A stretch of 64,000 nucleotides of DNA, taken from assembly GCF_034929435.1 (NCBI RefSeq), contig NZ_JAYFUM010000016.1, positions 62,001 through 126,000 of the forward strand, given 5' to 3'. How positions within the stretch are numbered: position 1 is the stretch's first letter; each line of letters opens with the position of its first letter. The notes below the pieces were generated by a model. The model did no database searches. It was given only the letters and a program-made list of their open reading frames with translations, and had not been told where the DNA came from. The stretch is from Arcicella rigui. Lineage in GTDB: Bacteria; Bacteroidota; Bacteroidia; Cytophagales; Spirosomataceae. Of the stretch, positions 43,306 through 51,530 are shown piece after piece. Made by a program: the position numbers and the translations under genes.

Positions 43306-43854
43306 TTATTGGTCGATATAATCATATATTTCTTTAATTAAACCATCTTTAAAGAATTCCTCTCTAATTTCCTCATTATCAAGGAGTGTCATATATTGTT
43401 CTCTATTTTGCTTAGAGATTGTTGCTAAAAGCTTTTTAGGAGAAGTCTTTGCAAATTCCATTAACTCATCGTTGATAGTTTGATGAGTAAGCTCTTCAAC
43501 GAACTTCTTGTTATTCAAAAAAACAATTTCAAATTCAGGAATTGCCCAAAATGCTTTGAAGTTATCTTTATTGAGGGTTGTGTTGATGTAGTAATTAACG
43601 AAGTCTTCTTTTTCTTTAATGGCATCATTTTCAACTGTATCCGTATCAAGTAAGAGGATAACTTTTTTATTTCTAAGTGTTAAAAGTGATTTTACTTTTG
43701 AAAGAGCAGAAGAATAACCATTTGCAGGTAAGATGTCAATATGATTATTAAATGCTTTATCGCTTAGAAGCTTTTTTAAAACTTTTGCGTCAAATTCACC
43801 TTCGGTGATTATGGCAATGTCTCTTTTATCATGAATATGTGCGTTGCTGTTCAT
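43306..43854 (-). CDS. Toprim-like nuclease/primase-fold protein
   Basis: A 182-residue protein with the two Toprim motifs: IAIITEGEFDAKVLKKLL with the catalytic Glu (residue 18 or 20), and KVILLLDTDTVEND with Asp70 and Asp72. A glycine-containing NGYSSAL lies between them. This fold occurs in topoisomerases, primases and OLD-family nucleases; stand-alone Toprim proteins are often partners in defence systems. It lies 12 bp downstream of an Mrr-like nuclease gene, forming a two-gene unit. No ATPase is present. Confidence 0.78.
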   Translation of the reverse strand: MNSNAHIHDKRDIAIITEGEFDAKVLKKLLSDKAFNNHIDILPANGYSSALSKVKSLLTLRNKKVILLLDTDTVENDAIKEKEDFVNYYINTTLNKDNFKAFWAIPEFEIVFLNNKKFVEELTHQTINDELMEFAKTSPKKLLATISKQNREQYMTLLDNEEIREEFFKDGLIKEIYDYIDQ

Positions 43855-43866
43855 CGTCTCTACAAA

Positions 43867-44409
43867 TTAAATTGTGACATCAAAATTAGGGAAAGCATCT
43901 TCAATAGCGTGTCTATATTTCTTTAAAAAGCCTTCTTTAAAGTTTCCATTTTTTAAACAAAACTCAATATGGTCTTTTTCCCATAGCAAAATTGTTTGCG
44001 GAGCAGAAAACTGAGACAAAATAAGAGCGGGTTCTGTAAAACCAGTGGTACTAAAAACTGAACCAATGGTATTGGCTGGTCTTCGTAATAATTGGTTTCT
44101 TAATTTGGCGATAGGCTCAATACTCAAATTATTATTATAGTCTTTACACTCAATCAATATCGAAATATTTGAGTCTTGGAAATGAATTGCCCCATCAATT
44201 TGCTCTACAACCTGCCCATAAATTGCTACCGAGTAAGGCCATTTTACAATAGCTCCTTCAAGTTCAAAGGCTCTTAAAATTAAGAATTCAAATGCTTTTC
44301 CTTTTTCCCAGTCAGGTGTGTCTTTAGCAATGATTTGATTCCAGAGTCGTATTAGACCACTTCTGTCCTCTAATTGAATTTTTCTTATATATTCTTCAGT
44401 CGTAGGCAT
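43867..44409 (-). CDS. Mrr-like PD-(D/E)xK restriction nuclease
   Basis: A 180-residue protein with the nuclease core readable in order: EKGKAFEFLILRAFE with Glu41, VVEQIDGAIHF with Asp72, and SILIECKDYNNN with the E87-x-K89 pair. A QLLRRPANTIGSVFSTTGFTEPA stretch follows. This is the Mrr/type IV restriction endonuclease fold, which cuts modified or foreign DNA. The N-terminal 35 residues contain no obvious modified-base reader; the Toprim partner may supply specificity or control. No methylase is nearby. Confidence 0.83.
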   Translation of the reverse strand: MPTTEEYIRKIQLEDRSGLIRLWNQIIAKDTPDWEKGKAFEFLILRAFELEGAIVKWPYSVAIYGQVVEQIDGAIHFQDSNISILIECKDYNNNLSIEPIAKLRNQLLRRPANTIGSVFSTTGFTEPALILSQFSAPQTILLWEKDHIEFCLKNGNFKEGFLKKYRHAIEDAFPNFDVTI

Positions 44410-44488
44410 TTACTTAAATTATTTTATTGAATCTGAATGCGATGAGAAGATGTAACTAATTTACAAAAATACCTTCCTAAATACAAAT

Positions 44489-44827
44489 TCATAATTCCCT
44501 CACTTCCACCTCTTCAGGCTTGGGATAAGTAATCAAGGCAGAGAAATCTACTTTCCAAAAATCTAAATCTAAGAGTTGATTACTTTTGTTTTTGGTAAGC
44601 GTTATTAATACTGGTGTTCCGTCGGTATCGGTGTATTCTACTTGTATCAAATCGCCGTCGTATTCGTTGGGGTCTTTGTTGCCTATGCTGATACTTCCCA
44701 TTTTTCCGCCTTCATATTCAAATACTTCTTCGTCGATGGGATAATCTTCTGGGGTAAAATTCAATTTGGCTAAAAGATGAATAATTAAAGCCTTTTCGTT
44801 GTCTCTTATTTTTCTGGTTTGAATCAT
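44489..44827 (-). CDS. Hypothetical protein resembling DUF6984
   Basis: A 112-residue acidic protein. The pattern KIRDNEKALIIHLLAKL followed by a GGKMGSISIG turn and a beta-rich end resembles what I recall of DUF6984, a small family with unknown role; this match is weak. It sits 79 bp upstream of the Mrr-like gene on the same strand, so it could be the first gene of the same unit. Confidence 0.55.
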   Translation of the reverse strand: MIQTRKIRDNEKALIIHLLAKLNFTPEDYPIDEEVFEYEGGKMGSISIGNKDPNEYDGDLIQVEYTDTDGTPVLITLTKNKSNQLLDLDFWKVDFSALITYPKPEEVEVREL

Positions 44828-44861
44828 GGTCTTAATTGTGAATGAGTGATTGAGTGAATTA

Positions 44862-44914
44862 GTGATTTAGTGAATGAGTGATTGAAAATATTAATCACTC
44901 ATTCACTAAATCAC
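44862..44914. repeat. Perfect 22-bp inverted repeat upstream of pcrA
   Basis: The 22 bp at 44862-44883 (starting gtgatttagtgaatgagtg) pair exactly with 44893-44914 over a 9-nt loop (gaaaatatt). The arms are built of the same gagtgatt/aatcact words seen 5' of purB. It is between divergent genes. Confidence 0.85.
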
Positions 44915-45072
44915 ACAATCACTAAATTTCTCAAAATTACGGCTTATTTTCTTAGAAGATGAGTCTTTCAATCTTCCTTTCTTTATCATTTCTAAAACAA
45001 AGCTGAGTTCATACCAAGCCCTCCCTTATTTTTTCGTAATTTTGAGGTCAATTCAAATTGAATTAAAAATTT

Positions 45073-47385
45073 ATGGATTATTTAAAAGGATTAAACGAAC
45101 CGCAACGTGAAGCGGTACAACATATAGATGGCCCTTTGATGATTATTGCAGGTGCTGGTTCTGGTAAAACTCGTGTTCTTACTTATCGCACTGCTTATTT
45201 AATCGAAAAAGGCGTTGACCCATTCCAGATTTTACTCCTCACTTTTACCAATAAAGCCGCTGGTGAAATGCGTCAGCGTATTGAAAATGCGGTTGGAAAT
45301 GATGGTAAAAACCTTTGGATGGGTACTTTTCACTCGGTTTTTGCAAAAATCCTTCGTTTTGATGGCAAGCATTTAGGCTACACTTCCGACTTCTCGATTT
45401 ATGATACCGACGATTCAAAATCACTCATCAGAGCAATTGTAAAAGAGCGTGGATTGGACGATAAAATTTATAAACCCAATGTGGTGTATAATCGGATTTC
45501 TGGAGCAAAAAACCGTTTGATTGGGCCAGACGAGTACTTGAATAATCCTGTAATTGCAGCAGATGATGCAGCGGCGAAATTACCAGAAATGGGCAAATTG
45601 TATAAGCTTTATGCCTTGCGTTGCTTCCAAGCCAATGCAATGGACTTCGACGATTTGTTGTACAATACCAATATCCTCTTCCGTGACCATCCTGCGGTGT
45701 TGGATAAGTATCAACGCAAATTCAAATACATCATGGTAGATGAGTTTCAGGATACCAACATTTCGCAGTACTTGATTGTGAAGAAATTATCGGAATTATC
45801 GAAAAATCTTTGTGTGGTAGGCGACGATGCACAGTCGATTTATGCTTTCCGTGGAGCAAGTATTGATAATATTTTGAATTTGGAGAAAGATTATCCTAAC
45901 ATGACTACCATTAAATTGGAGCAGAATTATCGTTCAACCAAAAATATTGTAGAGGCTGCCAATTCTATCATTGCGAAAAACAAAAATCAGCTAAAGAAAA
46001 AAGTATTTACAGAAAACGAAATAGGTTCGCCGATTGACCTCATCAAAGCGAGCTCAGACAATGAAGAAGGACGCTTGATTGCAACGCATATTTTTGAATC
46101 AAAAATGGCTAATGGTCTGAAAAACACCGATTTTGCGATTTTGTATAGAACCAACGCACAGTCGAGAGCTTTTGAAGAATCACTTCGTAAACTGAATATC
46201 AAGTACAGAATCATCGGCGGTTTGTCTTTCTACCAACGTCGTGAAGTAAAAGATTTATTGGCTTACTTCCGTTTTGTGGTGAACCAAAAAGATGAAGAAG
46301 CTTTCAAACGAATTATCAATTTGCCGAAAAGAGGCATTGGCGATACCACCATTGCAAAAATTGCTGTGACGGCTTCTGAAAACCAAATTCCAATTTGGGA
46401 AGTAGTCTCAAACATTCGTCAGTTTCAAGCAGGACGTTTTGCTGATACCATCGAAGGCTTTGCCGATTTGATAAAGTCTTTCAAAATCATGGTTGAAGTC
46501 AATAAAAAAGACGCTTATGAAGTAGCTTCACATATTGCTAAAGCTTCTGGTTTACTCCGAGAATTGCATGAAGATAAAACGGTAGAAGGACTTTCTCGCT
46601 ACGAAAACGTACAAGAATTATTGAACTCCATCAAGCAATTTGTGGACGACAACGAAGTACCCGAAGAAGACAAATCTATTTCAAGTTTTTTACAAACGGT
46701 TTCTTTATTGACCACCGCCGACAGCGACGACCCAGATGGCGATAACGATAGAGTAACTTTGATGACGATTCACGGAGCAAAAGGATTGGAGTTTAATCAT
46801 GTCTATGTAGTGGGGATGGAAGAAGACCTTTTCCCAAGCCAAATGATGTTGCAAAGCAGAGCGGATTTAGAAGAAGAACGTCGTTTGTTTTATGTAGCTA
46901 TTACTCGTGCTGAAAAGAAACTGATGATGTCTTACGCAGAATCTCGTTATCAGTACGGACGTTTGAAACCTTGCGAACCAAGTCGTTTCTTAGACGAAAT
47001 CGACCCACAATATTTACAATTTGCTAAAAATATTCGTCGCCCAGAAGAAAGACCAGCTCCGCAAGGCTTTGTAAGAATGACCAACAGAGAACAAAAAGCC
47101 CCTGATTTCGGTACTTCAAACAAACCAACTTCTACGGCAAATCTGATAGCAAAACCAGCGGCTCGTCCTGTGGTAGGTAATACTTATATTCCTTCACAAG
47201 ATTTTGTACCGAGCGATACCAAAAATTTAGTAGAAGGCGACCGAGTAGAGCATTTAAAATTTGGTTTCGGAAAAGTAAAAAAGATAGACGTAAACGGAAC
47301 CGACCGCAAAGCCGTGATTCAATTTGAAGGAACAATTGGCGAGAAAACACTTTTATTGAGCTTTGCTAAATTGAGGATTTTGTAG
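45073..47385 (+). CDS. pcrA: ATP-dependent DNA helicase UvrD/PcrA
   Basis: A 770-residue superfamily 1A 3'-5' helicase. Motif I is IIAGAGSGKTRVLTYR (residues 24-39) and motif Ia is LLTFTNKAAGEMRQRI. Walker B is YIMVDEFQDTN, motif III is VVGDDAQSIYAFRGA, motif IV has LEQNYRST, motif V is VTLMTIHGAKGLEFNHVYV and motif VI is FYVAITRAEKKL. A C-terminal Tudor-like domain ends the protein (GDRVEHLKFGFGKVKKI). It unwinds DNA in excision and mismatch repair and clears RecA. Single-gene unit. Confidence 0.96.
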   Translation: MDYLKGLNEPQREAVQHIDGPLMIIAGAGSGKTRVLTYRTAYLIEKGVDPFQILLLTFTNKAAGEMRQRIENAVGNDGKNLWMGTFHSVFAKILRFDGKHLGYTSDFSIYDTDDSKSLIRAIVKERGLDDKIYKPNVVYNRISGAKNRLIGPDEYLNNPVIAADDAAAKLPEMGKLYKLYALRCFQANAMDFDDLLYNTNILFRDHPAVLDKYQRKFKYIMVDEFQDTNISQYLIVKKLSELSKNLCVVGDDAQSIYAFRGASIDNILNLEKDYPNMTTIKLEQNYRSTKNIVEAANSIIAKNKNQLKKKVFTENEIGSPIDLIKASSDNEEGRLIATHIFESKMANGLKNTDFAILYRTNAQSRAFEESLRKLNIKYRIIGGLSFYQRREVKDLLAYFRFVVNQKDEEAFKRIINLPKRGIGDTTIAKIAVTASENQIPIWEVVSNIRQFQAGRFADTIEGFADLIKSFKIMVEVNKKDAYEVASHIAKASGLLRELHEDKTVEGLSRYENVQELLNSIKQFVDDNEVPEEDKSISSFLQTVSLLTTADSDDPDGDNDRVTLMTIHGAKGLEFNHVYVVGMEEDLFPSQMMLQSRADLEEERRLFYVAITRAEKKLMMSYAESRYQYGRLKPCEPSRFLDEIDPQYLQFAKNIRRPEERPAPQGFVRMTNREQKAPDFGTSNKPTSTANLIAKPAARPVVGNTYIPSQDFVPSDTKNLVEGDRVEHLKFGFGKVKKIDVNGTDRKAVIQFEGTIGEKTLLLSFAKLRIL

Positions 47386-47418
47386 GAAAAGGTAGTTCGG
47401 TTTTTCAAACCGAATACA

Positions 47419-47460
47419 AAAAATTGAGCTTGTCCAAAACTTTGGACAAGCTCAATTTTT
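47419..47460. terminator. pcrA terminator
   Basis: A 20-bp perfect inverted repeat (47419-47438 with 47441-47460; core ATTGAGCTTGTCC / GGACAAGCTCAAT) flanked by A and T runs. Confidence 0.94.
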
Positions 47461-47593
47461 ATATACAGTGAAGTTTGAGATTTTTTTAGGCAAGACAACC
47501 GCAAGAGTTTGTTGCTACAATAAATCTATTGCTTTAAGAAATATGCTAATTATGGATGAAATATTACGTACATTCATAATTCAAAACTCATAA

Positions 47594-48970
47594 TTACCTT
47601 CCATTTCCCCACTCACGAATTTTAGGAATCAGAGTATCAATATCTCCCGCACCTACACTTACGATTAATTCAGGCTGCTTTTCTTCGATGATATTCATTA
47701 CCTCTTCTTTTGTACAAAGTACTTTTGTTGGAGAAGTAACCTTTTCAAAAATAATATCAGAAGTAACGCCTTCGATAGGTAATTCTCTGGCGGGATAAAT
47801 GTCTAACAAAATCAAATCATCGGCTAAACTCAAACTTTCTGCAAAGCCTTCTTGGAAGTCACGAGTACGAGTAAACAAATGTGGTTGGAAAATCACCGTA
47901 AGTTTACGAGTAGGATAAAGGGCTTTTACAGAAGACAAAAATGCCTGAATTTCGGTAGGATGATGAGCATAATCATCAATATACACCACTTTTTCTGAAC
48001 GAACATGATATTCAAAACGACGTTTTACGCCTCCGAAAGTACAAATTCCTTCCTTGATTTGCTCGGGGCTAAGTCCTACTTCCAGAGCCACAGCCGTAGC
48101 CGCCAAAGCATTTTCAACATTATGAAAACCGGGCGTTAGTAAAGTACAATCTTTAATAATGCCATTCGGATAAATGATGTCAAAAACCATTTCAGCATTT
48201 TCGATGCGGAGGTTTTGGGCATAAAAATCTCCTTCTTTCAAAGAGTATTCGGCAGATTGATTGTTAGTAAAACCTTCTAAATTCAAACCTTTTCTTTGAT
48301 AAAGCTTTCCACCTTCTTTCAATTGTGAAACGAATAATTGGAAAGATTCTAACAATTGGCTATGGTCGCCATAAATATCCAAATGGTCGGCATCGGTTGA
48401 AGTAACGATGGTTAAATCTGGAAATAAGGTTAGAAACGAGCGGTCGAATTCGTCGGCTTCTACTACACAAATTACATCATCGGGCGACTCATTGATTAAA
48501 AAATTTGTACCATAATTCTGCGTAATTCCACCCAAAAATGCCGTCACATTTTTTCCTGCATTTTTCAGAATATGCGAAACCATAGACGAAGTAGTGGTTT
48601 TGCCATGTGTTCCCGAAACGGCGATGGTAAAGAAACTTTCGGTGAGAAGACCTAAAACCTGCGAACGTTTCATCAAAGTAAAACCATTATCTTTTAAGTA
48701 ATTAAACTCTTTATGGTCTTTCGGAATAGCAGGCGTGTAAACAACTAATGTTTCGGCAGGGTTTGCCAAGTACTCGGCAGGAATTTCATTCACATCATCC
48801 GTAAAATGTACCGCAATTCCTTCTGCTTGCAAAGCGTTGGTCAGTGGCGTAGCGGTTTTGTCGTAGCCAGCCAAAGCGTAGCCATTTGCAATAAACCAAC
48901 GAGCAATAGCCGACATACCGATACCGCCGATTCCAAGAAAATAAATGTGTTTTAGGGCTTTTAGATTCAC
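47594..48970 (-). CDS. murC: UDP-N-acetylmuramate--L-alanine ligase
   Basis: A 458-residue Mur ligase adding L-Ala to UDP-MurNAc. The N-terminal Rossmann has YFLGIGGIGMSAIARWF, the P-loop is AVSGTHGKTTTSSM, and the central domain has VVEADEFDRSF and DADHLDIYGDH. The C-terminal domain has YIDDYAHHPTEI. I start at GTG 48970 rather than ATG 49024: a strong -7 box (TATCTTTG, 49000-49007) lies between the two, so RNA would begin after that ATG. The GTG start also aligns with the usual MurC N-terminus. Mpl is the alternative, but motifs favour MurC. It is not in a mur gene cluster here. Confidence 0.92.
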   Translation of the reverse strand: MNLKALKHIYFLGIGGIGMSAIARWFIANGYALAGYDKTATPLTNALQAEGIAVHFTDDVNEIPAEYLANPAETLVVYTPAIPKDHKEFNYLKDNGFTLMKRSQVLGLLTESFFTIAVSGTHGKTTTSSMVSHILKNAGKNVTAFLGGITQNYGTNFLINESPDDVICVVEADEFDRSFLTLFPDLTIVTSTDADHLDIYGDHSQLLESFQLFVSQLKEGGKLYQRKGLNLEGFTNNQSAEYSLKEGDFYAQNLRIENAEMVFDIIYPNGIIKDCTLLTPGFHNVENALAATAVALEVGLSPEQIKEGICTFGGVKRRFEYHVRSEKVVYIDDYAHHPTEIQAFLSSVKALYPTRKLTVIFQPHLFTRTRDFQEGFAESLSLADDLILLDIYPARELPIEGVTSDIIFEKVTSPTKVLCTKEEVMNIIEEKQPELIVSVGAGDIDTLIPKIREWGNGR

Positions 48971-48999
48971 TTCTTTATGATTTTTAAATTTCTCTCTCG

Positions 49000-49007
49000 C
49001 AAAGATA
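49000..49007 (-). promoter_or_regulatory. -7 box of murC
   Basis: TATCTTTG on the minus strand, perfect to the consensus, 30 bp before the GTG start; no clear -33 TTTG at the right distance. Confidence 0.6.
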
Positions 49008-49176
49008 TTTGGTTTTATCCTCAAATTACGATTTTGCCATTGAAGTATTAAGTCAATTTAAAATCGAATATGTAAGAATATTTTTGCAAACAAAATTCAA
49101 AAAAAACAAAACAAATAACTTCGACAAATATTTATACCTAAATAAAGAGTTTCCCAATTTTATTTTAACTAAGAAA

Positions 49177-49683
49177 ATGCTAAGACTTTCTCCTCATTCT
49201 TTTTGCGATACTTTCGTTGATTTACACTTAAAAAGCCCTCTACTTCATGCTTATGAGTTTATGGGAATTTCACGAGAAGGAAGTTCTGAATTTGATGTTT
49301 TAAGTAGTTTTGCTGCTCATCATCATTGGTATTTTGAATTAGAGAAACTCAAAACTTTTTTGAAACAACCCAGCAATGCGATTGTTATTACTTGTAAAAG
49401 TCAGAAAATTGAGTGGGTAAATAGAGGTTTTACCAGAATGACGGGCTATTCGGCCAATGAAGCATTGGGGCGAACGCCTAAATTTTTACAAGGAAAAGAA
49501 ACCTCTGTTTCTGTCAGAAAAATGATTAGAGAAAGCCTTGAACAAGAAAAAAAGTTTTCGGGACAAGTACTCAATTATCGAAAAACTGGTGAATTGTACG
49601 TCTGTGATGTAGAAATTTTACCGATTTACAATCGTTCAAAAGAGTTAGTCAATTTTATAGCATTAGAAAAAGAAGTAGCCTAA
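49177..49683 (+). CDS. Single PAS-domain protein (LOV-like, without the flavin Cys)
   Basis: A 168-residue protein. I start at ATG 49177 (MLRLSPHSFCDTFVD); an upstream ATG at 49009 would overlap the murC promoter and adds an AT-rich tail unlike a domain. Residues 75 to the end are a PAS fold: AIVITCKSQKIEWVNRGF, RMTGYSANEALGRTPKFLQ, a long helix, and VLNYRKTGELYVCDVEILPI. The LOV consensus GRNCRFLQ is here GRTPKFLQ, so the flavin-binding Cys is missing and it is not a classical blue-light sensor. No output domain, so it may signal through a partner. Confidence 0.8.
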   Translation: MLRLSPHSFCDTFVDLHLKSPLLHAYEFMGISREGSSEFDVLSSFAAHHHWYFELEKLKTFLKQPSNAIVITCKSQKIEWVNRGFTRMTGYSANEALGRTPKFLQGKETSVSVRKMIRESLEQEKKFSGQVLNYRKTGELYVCDVEILPIYNRSKELVNFIALEKEVA

Positions 49684-49700
49684 TAACTGTTTTAGTATTT

Positions 49701-49738
49701 AAAAATCCCATGAATGTTTTGTCATTTATGGGATTTTT
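49701..49738. terminator. Terminator of the PAS gene
   Basis: aaaaatcccatgaatg (49701-49716) pairs with catttatgggattttt (49723-49738) with one mismatch, then T run. Confidence 0.85.
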
Positions 49739-49815
49739 TGTTGAAAAAGAATAAATTGCATAGATTCCAATTAACCAAATATTACTTTACATTTTACTAA
49801 AATATATACTATTGA

Positions 49816-49850
49816 TTTGGTTATTTATTTTCTTGATAAAATTATATTTG
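49816..49850 (+). promoter_or_regulatory. Candidate pyk promoter
   Basis: TTTG (49816-49819) and TATATTTG (49843-49850) are spaced by 23 nt, at the long end of the range, 125 bp before pyk. A long untranslated leader follows. Confidence 0.55.
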
Positions 49851-49973
49851 CAGTCGTAAAATAAAACTTATCAAAGAAAAGACAGTAATTTAATTCATAG
49901 TATAAATTGTAAAATGTAATTTCGCATTATATTATCTAATTGAACTATTCAAGATTGAACAATTAACAGAAAT

Positions 49974-51446
49974 ATGTCCTATCAAAGAAAAACTAAAATC
50001 GTAGCAACAGTAGGTCCAGCATCTGAAACAAAAGAGATGTTGCTTGAGTTTGCAAAAGCTGGCGTAAATATTTTCCGACTAAATTTTTCGCACGGAACGC
50101 ATGAAGACCACTTAAAGAGATTAACAACAATCAGAGAAGTTGCTGAGGAGTTAGATATTAATCTTGCCGTTCTTCAAGATTTACAAGGCCCAAAGATTCG
50201 TACACAACTTGTTGAGAATAATGGTGTAACTATCACAAAAGGCAATAAGTTGACATTTGTAATGGATGAAAATTTATTAGGAAACTCTGAACGTGTAGGA
50301 ACTACTTATACTTCTATGTATTTAGATGTGAACGTAGGAGAAAGAATTTTGATGGACGATGGTAACTTGGAAGTTAAGGTTTTAGAAATTGACAAAGAAA
50401 AGAAAGAGGTTATTACTGAGGTTATTTATGGTGGTGTTTTGAAATCTAAGAAAGGTATCAACCTTCCAGGTACAAAAGTTTCTTTACCATGTTTAACTGA
50501 AAAAGACCTTAAAGATTTATATTTTGGTTTGGACAATGGCGTTGACTGGATTGCTCTTTCTTTTGTTCGTACTGCTGCTGATATTCATGATATTAAAAAT
50601 AGAATTAAGGCTTATGGAAAAAATACAAAAGTAATTGCCAAAATTGAAACTCCGTTTGCTATCGAGAATTTGGATGAAATCGTAGAAGCAACAGACGCTA
50701 TCATGGTTGCTCGTGGTGACTTGGGTGTGGAAATCGACGGTGCAAGAGTACCACATTTGCAAAAACTAATGGTTGATAAATGTACATTAGCAGGCAAGCC
50801 TGTTATTGTGGCAACTCAAATGTTAGAATCAATGATTTCTAATCCTGTTCCTACTCGTGCAGAGACTACCGACGTTGCTAACGCAGTGTTGCAAGGGGCA
50901 TCTGCAACGATGTTGAGTGGTGAATCTGCTTCTGGAGCATATCCATTGAAAGCGGTTGAAACGATGGCTCATATTCAAGAAGTAGTTGAACAACAACAAA
51001 ATGAGATTAAAATCGTAAAAGGTGACGAAGCTTCTATTTACTTCAAAAATCACTCTTTAGGAAATCTTAAAACAGAATATCCATTAAACGACCGTATGAT
51101 TGCTGGTGCTTGTCGTTTAGCTCGTGATACTGAAGCAAAAGCGATTTTGTGTATCACAAACAGTGGTTATACTGCCTTCCGTTTGTCGGCTCACCGTCCT
51201 AAAGCTGGCTTGTTTATCTTTACTTCAAACAAAGCTGTACAACAAGAAATGGGATTACTTTGGGGAGCAAGTGCTTTCTATTATGAACCAAAAGGCGATG
51301 ATGTAGCCGCTACCGTAAAAGGTATGACTGACTTCTTGAAAGAAAAAGGTTTATTGGAAGTTGGCGATACTTATGTAACTACTTTGAGTGTTCCTTCTGA
51401 TAAAAAATTGAAAACGAATACTGTTCAATTAGGTATTGTTGAGTAA
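49974..51446 (+). CDS. pyk: Pyruvate kinase
   Basis: A 490-residue glycolytic enzyme making pyruvate and ATP from phosphoenolpyruvate. Diagnostic segments: KIVATVGPAS, NIFRLNFSHGTHEDH with the Asn/His site, VLQDLQGPKIRT, VDWIALSFVRTAADI, and the active-site signature KVIAKIETPFAIENL plus AIMVARGDLGVEI. The C-terminal lid ends ATMLSGESASGAYPLKAV. Length and motifs are normal. Single-gene unit, convergent with aspS. Confidence 0.97.
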   Translation: MSYQRKTKIVATVGPASETKEMLLEFAKAGVNIFRLNFSHGTHEDHLKRLTTIREVAEELDINLAVLQDLQGPKIRTQLVENNGVTITKGNKLTFVMDENLLGNSERVGTTYTSMYLDVNVGERILMDDGNLEVKVLEIDKEKKEVITEVIYGGVLKSKKGINLPGTKVSLPCLTEKDLKDLYFGLDNGVDWIALSFVRTAADIHDIKNRIKAYGKNTKVIAKIETPFAIENLDEIVEATDAIMVARGDLGVEIDGARVPHLQKLMVDKCTLAGKPVIVATQMLESMISNPVPTRAETTDVANAVLQGASATMLSGESASGAYPLKAVETMAHIQEVVEQQQNEIKIVKGDEASIYFKNHSLGNLKTEYPLNDRMIAGACRLARDTEAKAILCITNSGYTAFRLSAHRPKAGLFIFTSNKAVQQEMGLLWGASAFYYEPKGDDVAATVKGMTDFLKEKGLLEVGDTYVTTLSVPSDKKLKTNTVQLGIVE

Positions 51447-51465
51447 TCAATTTCAATAAAAATAT

Positions 51466-51512
51466 AATCCCTGCAATGAGCTAAGAAATTACTTATTGCA
51501 GGGATTTTTTAT
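51466..51512. terminator. Bidirectional terminator pyk / aspS
   Basis: aatccctgcaat (51466-51477) pairs with attgcagggatt (51495-51506) over a 17-nt loop, followed by a T run. Confidence 0.88.
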
Positions 51513-51530
51513 TGCTACAAATATTTAATA

